In this document: positions 58,478 through 64,000 of the stretch, piece by piece | Layout of the letters: every line of letters starts with the position of its first letter | How positions within the stretch are numbered: position 1 is the first letter of the stretch | DNA from: Lachnospiraceae bacterium | GTDB lineage: Bacteria; Bacillota; Clostridia; Lachnospirales; Lachnospiraceae | Assembly: GCA_017430085.1 (NCBI GenBank) | Contig: JAFRNR010000038.1 | Coordinates: forward strand, 1 to 64,000 | Length of the DNA: 64,000 nucleotides | Direction of reading: 5' to 3' | Notes under the pieces: generated by a model | Seen by the model: the letters and a program-made list of their open reading frames with translations, nothing else | Database searches by the model: none | What the model was told of the DNA's origin: nothing | Program-made: the position numbers and the translations under genes

Positions 58478-59818
58478 TCAAATCACACCTGCCTTCTGGA
58501 GCTTCTTTATGTTTTTTTGATAAACCTTCTTCTCAAGGTATTCTTTGCAGGCCGGAATCCCGCCTGCTTCATATTCGTTGATCAGCGCCTCCTCAAGGGC
58601 AAACTGCTTATGATACCATGGCTTATCAGAAGACTCGTTAAAATCTTTTTTCCATATTTCATAGTATTTCCGTACGGCTTCCTCATCCTCCAAAAGAATC
58701 GATTCGATCCCGAATCGCGTTATTCTTGGAAGAATGGAAGGGGCCCGAGTGACTGCCGTCGAGTGAAGAAATGCTTCATGGCAGGATTCAAGATCGGCGA
58801 TTTCGTCAAGTTCGGGCAGAATGAGCTGTTCAATGAACGGCCCGATCATTTCCGGTTTACTGAACGACAGCATAATATCGACGTTGCCGTTTTCCGGAGT
58901 CCCTTTGATGTCAACCGGGCTCCATCCCATCTTCCAGTAAAACTCAAACCGGGCATTCTTCCAATAGAACTCCTCATCATGATAAGGATAGTATTTATCC
59001 GAAAAAACAACCGGACAATACAGTGACTGCGAACCGTAAAACAGCGCATATTCATAACCGTGATAGGTCGTAATGATAAAACTCAGGAGGATCTCATTCC
59101 CTTTTTCTCCGATAACTTTATGCCAGCGCAGAGGAGAATTACCAAAACGGCAGAAACCACGTTCCGTCAATGACTGCGCATATTCTTCCTCCATATAGTC
59201 GGCAGCCGTCTCCAGAAGCGTACGCGGACGCGCGGGAACGCCGGCTTCGTCAGCGGGCAGGAACCAAAACGTTTTGAGGACAGGCTGCGGGTCGGAGTCT
59301 GACAGGACGGGCGGAGAGAAGTGCAGAAGATTGGACAGCGGTGTCAGCCCCTCCTCGGCAAAGACGTAATCGTCTTCAAATACGGTTTGAAACTGTGCGG
59401 CTTTGCACTTCCATTTTTTCTTGCAGGCGGCAGCCCATGCCTCATAGTCCGGCTCTCCCCATGATTCGCAGGCCATGCCGAGATAGGCAACCGTATCAAT
59501 CTCTTTGGTCTTGTCCTGCAGGCGGCAGATGACAAAATCACTGTCTTCACAGCGGAATGTCAGGACAGGCACCGTAGAGATTTCAACCAAAGCATCCAGA
59601 AAGGGCGCCGCGGTTTCCGATGCGGATTCCAGCAGAGGAGATTCGACGTCGAACCATTCGCTGTCCGGAAGCATCGAGATGCGGAGGGGGACGCCCTTCC
59701 CCTGCTCACATTCTTCATATCCCAAAGCACGTGCGGCTTTCGGGATGCCAGTCAGTACGGTCTTGGCGCTGGTAAAGCCTTTGTCCTGTATAAGGATCCT
59801 TTCAAAAAACTGTCCCAT
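58478..59818 (-). CDS. Protein of unknown function, 446 residues
   Basis: No signal peptide, membrane helix or enzyme motif is recognised. It is acidic and rich in aromatic residues (SDKYYPYHDEEFYWKNARFE, KFWFLPADEAG-like TFWFLPADEAG). The C-terminal 60 residues form predicted charged helices (ALINEYEAGGIPACKEYLEK). The N-terminal part with FERILIQDKGFTSAKTVLTG may be a helical domain. The sequence is more A+T-rich than the surrounding genes, suggesting a younger acquisition. It has its own region with XRE genes downstream on the same strand and PhzF beyond. I cannot propose a function. Confidence 0.8.
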   Translation of the reverse strand: MGQFFERILIQDKGFTSAKTVLTGIPKAARALGYEECEQGKGVPLRISMLPDSEWFDVESPLLESASETAAPFLDALVEISTVPVLTFRCEDSDFVICRLQDKTKEIDTVAYLGMACESWGEPDYEAWAAACKKKWKCKAAQFQTVFEDDYVFAEEGLTPLSNLLHFSPPVLSDSDPQPVLKTFWFLPADEAGVPARPRTLLETAADYMEEEYAQSLTERGFCRFGNSPLRWHKVIGEKGNEILLSFIITTYHGYEYALFYGSQSLYCPVVFSDKYYPYHDEEFYWKNARFEFYWKMGWSPVDIKGTPENGNVDIMLSFSKPEMIGPFIEQLILPELDEIADLESCHEAFLHSTAVTRAPSILPRITRFGIESILLEDEEAVRKYYEIWKKDFNESSDKPWYHKQFALEEALINEYEAGGIPACKEYLEKKVYQKNIKKLQKAGVI

Positions 59819-59935
59819 TCTGCACGGCCTCCGGAGATGGATTTATAAACACAATATAGCATATAAGTGTTGAGATAGTGAAGGGGTTTTCCTGTCCTTA
59901 TTGAGTTATCCTGTGCTGGGGAGGTGAGGAGCAGT

Positions 59936-59979
59936 GATGACAGAGAACCGTCCCCTGTCATTCCTTAGTCCCCTGTCAT
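59936..59979. repeat. Repeat family A copy that overlaps a stop codon
   Basis: GATGACAGAGAACCGTCCCC, then TGTCAT, and a second CCCCTGTCAT. The last bases encode the C-terminal residues and stop of the XRE protein on minus (stop at 59965-59967). Confidence 0.75.
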
Positions 59980-60750
59980 CGCCTTTTCTATACTTTCTTT
60001 CGTTCCAAAAAAATACAGTACGTTATTCGCGTTCGGAATTCCGGTCCCGTCATCCGCATACATCAGCAGCCAGTCGCCGGACAGGGCATCCACCGTGCAG
60101 TAATAATAACAGATGTCGCCGTTTGGTGTGAACCGGAAGGCAACTACCTTTCCGACGGCATCGGGAGACGAGATATGGTTCTCCTGCAGAAATTTCTCGA
60201 AACTTGTCTTGTCGAGCACGCTGTGCGGCAGGTACTGTTTTCCGTCCAATAAAAATGCCCCGTCGATCGGGAGGGAGGATATATTTTCCAGACCGGAAAG
60301 ATCCCGCGACGAACGGTATTGGTGGCCGGTCCCGGTCAGACTGATCACAAAGAGCCCCAGGGCCAGAAGGATCATGACAAGGGCAATAACCCGGACGGTC
60401 TTGTGAGTTTGCGCAGTGTTCCTGCTGAGCTGCTCATCGATCACCGACTTGATGGCACTTTCTGCTTTTTCTTCGCGCCTTCTCATCTCTGTGATTTCCT
60501 CCGTCTCTCCTGCTTGCCTCTCCGGGTTTGCCTTGCTTTCGGTCCGCTCGCCGAGAATGATCTCGGCAAACGTCACCTGAAACACGTTGACCAACGGTTC
60601 CAGCATGGAGATATCGGGCAGGCTCCGTCCGTTTTCCCACTTGGAGACCGCTGTCGGAGATACGTTAAGAAGGGACGCCAGTTCCTGCTGCGTCAGTCCT
60701 TTTTCCGTCCGAAGCTCCCGGATCAGTTTTCCGGTCTTTCCCGCATCCAT
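59965..60750 (-). CDS. XRE-type HTH transcriptional regulator with a membrane-anchored C-terminal domain
   Basis: 261 residues. Residues 5-60 form the Cro/CI helix-turn-helix (GLTQQELASLLNVSPTAVSK, WENGRSLPDISMLEPLVNVF). A charged linker follows, with one membrane helix at about residues 120-140 (VIALVMILLALGLFVISL), and then an extracytoplasmic domain (about 120 residues, DGAFLLDGKQYLPHSVL). This layout suggests a one-component membrane regulator. The last residues (ME-KAMTGD) come from the repeat A copy. Its start overlaps the membrane protein gene by 28 bases. GGAAAG is the weak site before ATG 60750. Target promoters unknown. Confidence 0.85.
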   Translation of the reverse strand: MDAGKTGKLIRELRTEKGLTQQELASLLNVSPTAVSKWENGRSLPDISMLEPLVNVFQVTFAEIILGERTESKANPERQAGETEEITEMRRREEKAESAIKSVIDEQLSRNTAQTHKTVRVIALVMILLALGLFVISLTGTGHQYRSSRDLSGLENISSLPIDGAFLLDGKQYLPHSVLDKTSFEKFLQENHISSPDAVGKVVAFRFTPNGDICYYYCTVDALSGDWLLMYADDGTGIPNANNVLYFFGTKESIEKAMTGD

Positions 60751-61070
60751 GCTTGTTTTCTTTCCCTTTTCCGTTTTCTTTCCTGCAGGAAATACACAAG
60801 ATCCGTCACCAGCCAGGCGGCTGCATAACCGATCGAAAAGTTTGCGATCCAGTAAACGAGGAATTCGCCTATGTAGCTGCGCAAATTGACAGAGGTGAAC
60901 TCACAGACGAGCCAGAGGACGATGGCGGGCAGTGCCGGCCACAGACGGCATTTCTTATCCTTTCGGTGCAGCAGCACGGCGGCAGCGGCCCCGATCGCGC
61001 AGACAATCAGCCCGCCGAACTCATTCGTAAGCATCGTTTTGAGAAGGTTAAGACGGTTTGGCCAGATCAT
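60723..61070 (-). CDS. Small three-helix membrane protein, unknown function
   Basis: 115 residues. Three hydrophobic segments lie at about residues 17-34, 42-62 and 72-92, with basic ends (QERKRKRERKQAWMRERPEN). It overlaps the downstream XRE gene by 28 bases on the same strand, so the two are probably co-translated. GGGGAG stands eight bases before ATG 61070. It may be the membrane partner or inhibitor of the XRE regulator, as in other two-gene XRE/membrane modules; this is inference. Confidence 0.65.
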   Translation of the reverse strand: MIWPNRLNLLKTMLTNEFGGLIVCAIGAAAAVLLHRKDKKCRLWPALPAIVLWLVCEFTSVNLRSYIGEFLVYWIANFSIGYAAAWLVTDLVYFLQERKRKRERKQAWMRERPEN

Positions 61071-61189
61071 TTATATTTCTCCCCGGTCTTTCGCGTATCG
61101 TCGAAATCTCTTTTGCCTGAAGCATAGCATAAAAGTGCAAAAAATGCTATTTACTGTCATTCAAGTCGGAAAAAACCGCAAAAATACCG

Positions 61190-61240
61190 AAGAAGCCGGC
61201 AGATCCGGAGTAAAATTCCGAATCTGCCGGCTTTTGGTTT
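61190..61240. terminator. Intrinsic terminator between the membrane protein and OYE operons
   Basis: AAGCCGGCAGATCCGGA and its partner TCCGAATCTGCCGGCTT pair over about 12 to 15 bases (61193-61233), followed by TTTTGGTTTTT on plus and a mixed T-rich stretch on minus. On minus it lies about 75 bases after the OYE-family stop. The rest of 61071-61311 shows no gene or repeat. Confidence 0.7.
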
Positions 61241-61311
61241 TTCAGTGCCGACGGCGGGCGGGAAAAGAATCGTCCGCGCAGATCTGCTCTGTGAGGCGAA
61301 GTGATCCCTGC

Positions 61312-63366
61312 TCAGATCTTCATCGCGATGTCCCAGGCGCCCCAGATGACGCTGCGCAGGTTGCCGACCTTCTTGCAGTCGCCCAGCAGATGAACGGTCT
61401 TGCCGGCTTCGGCGACCGGCGCGGGCTTGTAGCCCACGGACATGATGACCGTGTCGGCCGGGAGTTTGGTAAGGCGTTTGTCCTTGCCTTCCACCAGGAC
61501 GTAGTCCGGGCCGATCTCCTTGGTCCTGGCTTCCAGGAACACGGGGATCTTGTTGGTCCTGAAGCAGTCGCGCAGATAACTGGAGTTGGCCAGGCAGAGG
61601 TTCGGCACCGCCATCAGGTCGTTCATCATTTCCACGATGGCCGGGTGCTTGCCCTTGCGGAACAGGTCCAGCGTGATCTCGCAGCCGGTCAGGCCGCCGC
61701 CGATGATGACGACGTTGTCGCCGGCTTCCTTTTCGCCCAGCAGATATTCGGTCGCGTCGATGGCGCGCTCCGCCCCGGGGATCGGGATCTTCTTGGCCAC
61801 GGAACCGGTCGCGATGATGACTTCGTCCGCCAGCAGCGTGCTGATGTCCTTCACCTCGGTGTTCAGCTTCACGGGGATGTTCAGATCCTTCATCTGCAGC
61901 TTGAACCATTCGATGAGCTTCCGGTCGTTCTCCTTGAACGAAGGCGCCGCGGCCGCGATGAAGATGCCGCCCAGCTCGCCGCTCTTTTCGTAGATGGTCG
62001 GGAAGTGGCCGCGCAGCTTCAGCACGCGCGCCGCCTCCATGCCGCCGATGCCGCCGCCGATGATGGCCACGCGCTTCGGGTTTTTCGTCTTTTCGATCTT
62101 GTATTTCTTAGACTGCATGGAAGGCGGGTTGATCGCGCAGCGGCACATACCCATGGTATCGCCGAAGTCCTGATCGTTGCCGGTGCCTTCATGCTTCGAG
62201 AGGTTGAAGCAGGCGGAGTGGCAGCAGATGCAGGGGCGGATCTCCTCTTCCTGATCGTTGATGAGCTTGGTGACCCATTCGGGGTCGGCCAGGAACTGGC
62301 GGCCCACCGCCATGGCGTCGATGCGGCCCTCGGCGATCGCTTTCGCGCCGTCGGCCGGCTGCATGCGGCCCGCGCAGACTACGGGGATATCGACGAACTG
62401 CTTGATGTGCTCCACATCTTCCAGGTTGCAGTTCACCGGCATGTACTGCGGCGGGTGCGACCAGTACCAGGCGTCGTAGGTCCCGTTGTCGCAGTTGAGC
62501 ATGTCGTAGCCCGCATCCTGCAGGTACTTGACCGCCCATTCGCTTTCCTCCATGTCGCGGCCGATCTCCAGGTAATCCTCGCCGGGCATCGCGCCTTCGC
62601 GGAAGGCCTTGGTCTTGGACAGGACGGAGTAGCGCAGGGAGACGGGGTAGTCCTCGCCGCATTTCTTTTTGATCTCTTCCACGATCTCCACGGCGAAGCG
62701 GTAGCGGTTCTCGCGGGAGCCGCCGTATTCATCCGTGCGCTGGTTGGAGTACTTCAGGGTGAACTGGTCCAGCAGGTAACCTTCGTGCACCGCGTGGACT
62801 TCCACGCCGTCGACGCCGGCTTCCTTGCAGAGACGGGCGGTCTCGCCGAAGGCGTAGATGATCTGCCGGATCTCTTTCTTGGTGATGGCGCGGCAGGTGA
62901 CTTTATCGTGCCAGCGGTTCGGGAGGACCGAAGGCGCCGCGGTCAGGTATTCCGCGTCCAGCACGGGGCTGGCCAGGCGGCCGATGACCTTGTTGGAGGC
63001 CAGCATCGCCAGGGAATCCGAAAGCGCCATGGAGCGGCCGAAGCCGGCGGTCATCTGGATGAACATCTTGGCGCCGGTCTTGTGGAGCTCGTCCATGAAC
63101 TCTTTCAGCTTCTTGAACTTCATCTTGTTCTGGTACAGCCACATCCGGCCCAGGACGTCCCGGATCGGGGCGATGCCGGGGATCACGAGGCCGCAGTTGT
63201 TGTCCGCCACGTTTTTGAGCAGTTTGGCGGCTTCCCGGTCAAAGTGGTTCGGCTCCATCCAGCCGAAGATACAGGTCCCGCCCATGGGCGCCAGCACGAT
63301 GCGGTTCTTGATCTCCAGTTTCCCGACGTGCCAGGGGGTAAAGAGCGGAGCATACGCTTCTTTCAT
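61312..63366 (-). CDS. Old-yellow-enzyme family FMN/4Fe-4S/FAD oxidoreductase (2,4-dienoyl-CoA / enoate reductase type)
   Basis: 684 residues. Residues 1-370 are the FMN-binding barrel: NRIVLAPMGGTCIFGW, VDGVEVHAVHEGYLLDQF, and AVGRQFLADPEW. A cysteine cluster for 4Fe-4S follows: CICCHSACFN with a later MCRCAINP. The last 300 residues are a flavoprotein Rossmann domain (RVAIIGGGIGGMEAARVLKL), which passes electrons from NAD(P)H to the cluster and FMN. Such enzymes reduce conjugated C=C bonds, and the BaiCD/BaiH bile-acid enzymes are relatives. The substrate cannot be read from sequence. It is followed upstream on the same strand by a CooT-like gene nine bases away. AAGGAGG precedes ATG 63366. 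Confidence 0.9.
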   Translation of the reverse strand: MKEAYAPLFTPWHVGKLEIKNRIVLAPMGGTCIFGWMEPNHFDREAAKLLKNVADNNCGLVIPGIAPIRDVLGRMWLYQNKMKFKKLKEFMDELHKTGAKMFIQMTAGFGRSMALSDSLAMLASNKVIGRLASPVLDAEYLTAAPSVLPNRWHDKVTCRAITKKEIRQIIYAFGETARLCKEAGVDGVEVHAVHEGYLLDQFTLKYSNQRTDEYGGSRENRYRFAVEIVEEIKKKCGEDYPVSLRYSVLSKTKAFREGAMPGEDYLEIGRDMEESEWAVKYLQDAGYDMLNCDNGTYDAWYWSHPPQYMPVNCNLEDVEHIKQFVDIPVVCAGRMQPADGAKAIAEGRIDAMAVGRQFLADPEWVTKLINDQEEEIRPCICCHSACFNLSKHEGTGNDQDFGDTMGMCRCAINPPSMQSKKYKIEKTKNPKRVAIIGGGIGGMEAARVLKLRGHFPTIYEKSGELGGIFIAAAAPSFKENDRKLIEWFKLQMKDLNIPVKLNTEVKDISTLLADEVIIATGSVAKKIPIPGAERAIDATEYLLGEKEAGDNVVIIGGGLTGCEITLDLFRKGKHPAIVEMMNDLMAVPNLCLANSSYLRDCFRTNKIPVFLEARTKEIGPDYVLVEGKDKRLTKLPADTVIMSVGYKPAPVAEAGKTVHLLGDCKKVGNLRSVIWGAWDIAMKI

Positions 63367-63375
63367 AGGTCCTCC

Positions 63376-63570
63376 TTATTTCTCGCAGTCTTCCGTCTGC
63401 AATACTACGATGTTATTTTCCAGGTCCACCGAGGCGATCTGCCCCGGGACCTTCAGGACGCGGCCGAACAGGTCGCGCAGGATGACGGTGCCGTCCCGCA
63501 CTTCGATCCGCGCGGTGTTGTCCATTAAAAGCTGATTATCCGATGCCCGGTAAATGTTGGAAAGGCACAT
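63376..63570 (-). CDS. CooT-like small metal-binding protein
   Basis: 64 residues. MCLSNIYRASDNQLLMDNTA, then DLFGRVLKVPGQIASVDLEN match the CooT family of small beta-barrel proteins; the N-terminal Cys2 is a known nickel ligand. CooT serves nickel delivery to carbon monoxide dehydrogenase in Rhodospirillum, but many homologues sit next to unrelated genes. It is located nine bases before the OYE-family gene and three bases after the partial gene upstream, so it is part of an operon. GGAGG precedes ATG 63570. Confidence 0.8.
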   Translation of the reverse strand: MCLSNIYRASDNQLLMDNTARIEVRDGTVILRDLFGRVLKVPGQIASVDLENNIVVLQTEDCEK

Positions 63571-63572
63571 GG

Positions 63573-63771
63573 TCAGGCCTCCTCCGGGGCCGGGGCCTCC
63601 GGTTCCGCCGTTTCCGCCAGCGCCAGCGCTTCTTCCAGCGCTATGTTGACCTCCACCATACGGGCCCGCGCGATGCGGACCTTTTTTGCCGCCACCGGCT
63701 GGCCGTTCGCCTCGAAACGCGCCGCCAGCGCCGCGATCTCTTCCTCGTGATGGCGGTTATGGTCCAGCGGG
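63573..63771 (-). CDS. C-terminal part of an unrecognised protein, N-terminus lost
   Basis: About 65 residues in frame, ending with stop at 63573-63575, three bases before CooT. The sequence has a His-rich segment DHNRHHEEE, then a long helix AALAARFEANGQPVAAKKV and RARMVEVNIALEEALALAE, then an Ala/Pro/Glu tail. The frame stays open upstream, but from about 63771 it is antisense to a ferredoxin-type sequence and looks like non-coding reading. So the true N-terminal part seems absent. Its function is unknown. Confidence 0.5.
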
Positions 63772-64000
63772 TCCCGCGCCGGGAAGATGGAGCAGCACTG
63801 GGAAGGCAAGCCCGTGGTGGAGCCATCGCTGTGCATCGGCTGCGGATCTTGTGCAAGGATCTGCGCGCACGAAGGGACGGTGATCGAAGGCGGGAAGGCG
63901 CGGATCGACCACGACAAGTGCGTCGGCTGCGGCCGCTGCCTGGCGGTCTGCCCGAAGGACGCCATCGAACCGAGTACGGCCAATTCCTGCGCCATCCTGT
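63763..64000 (+). CDS. 2[4Fe-4S] ferredoxin part of a DUF362-type protein, both ends missing
   Basis: The plus frame reads GSRAGKMEQHWEGKPVVEP, then CIGCGSCARICAHEG and CVGCGRCLAVCPKDAI before the window ends. The SRAGKMEQH lead into a double 4Fe-4S domain is the pattern of DUF362 proteins, in which this part follows an N-terminal domain of about 190 residues. Here a TGA at 63748-63750 lies just upstream and no such domain exists, and the minus-strand gene occupies its place. ATG 63787 could start a short ferredoxin, but there is no ribosome-binding site. See the junction finding. Confidence 0.6.

Noticed and set aside
60886-63528. 880-residue open frame on plus across the OYE-family gene
   Set aside because: It is the mirror image of a clear flavoenzyme gene, crosses a terminator, and lacks any family signature.
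1-64000. tRNA or rRNA genes
   Set aside because: I saw no cloverleaf with a GGTTCGANTCC arm and no rRNA-like segment in the gaps. A tRNAscan run would settle this; a hit would refute the statement.

Overview
The window comes from a high-G+C member of the Firmicutes, most likely class Clostridia and probably an anaerobic, amino-acid-fermenting gut organism. The evidence is the S10-spc-alpha ribosomal order with rpsD inside the alpha part, zinc-type S14 and L36, BlaI/BlaR-type and SpoIIE-type regulators, a ferredoxin-linked indolepyruvate oxidoreductase, a rubredoxin, a CooT-like protein, and dispersed palindromic repeats of a kind I associate with Clostridia. I cannot name the genus.

Layout. 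1-130 is the tail of a transposase. 340-2642 is a two-gene ABC exporter. 2814-5347 (minus) is an ECF sigma factor translationally coupled to a membrane-anchored YfbK-like von Willebrand A protein. 5662-13390 is a complete histidine-degradation locus: hutU-hutI-hutH on plus, and a PAP2 phosphatase, ftcD and a cyclodeaminase on minus, with divergent promoters near 8241-8397. Together these would convert histidine to glutamate and pass the formimino carbon to tetrahydrofolate. 13439-19167 holds a YcxB-like membrane protein, a gamma-glutamyltransferase lipoprotein, a threonine/proline-rich lipoprotein, a nucleotide-handling/CPCC zinc two-domain protein and a membrane-anchored protein ending in a possible nuclease-like domain. 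19305-22435 has a SpoIIE-type phosphatase, a DUF937-like protein and a divergent membrane protein. 22636-28735 is a BlaI repressor coupled to an unusually large (1883-residue) M56/BlaR1-type receptor whose ectodomain contains a duplicated module; two matching 17-bp operators lie at its promoter.

28833-32299 carries AlaX, a GIN-domain lipoprotein, a hypothetical protein and a second PAP2 protein. 32435-48247 is the full S10-spc-alpha operon (rpsJ to rplQ with secY, adk, map, infA, rpoA), preceded by a structured leader and ended by a strong terminator. 48294-50635 encodes a surface LRR/Ig-like protein and a second DUF937-like protein with a lysine-rich histone-like tail. 50729-57466 is an amino-acid fermentation cluster: LysR regulator, iorAB, a CoA-transferase, a lipoprotein gene broken by an in-frame stop, an aminotransferase and a rubredoxin. 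57623-61070 has a PhzF isomerase, an unrecognised protein, and an XRE/membrane protein pair. 61312-63570 is an old-yellow-enzyme-family reductase with a CooT-like protein. The last about 430 bases look like a junction between two genes that both lack their N-termini.

Three families of palindromic repeats fill most intergenic gaps: A (core GGGACGGTTC), B (GGGCCGTTG-N3-CAACGGCCC with a CTACG tail) and C (GGGGCGGC...GCCGCCCC). They avoid genes and the ribosomal operon, apart from one B copy between rpsJ and rplC. I see no rRNA, tRNA or CRISPR array. All calls are by eye; no database search was run.
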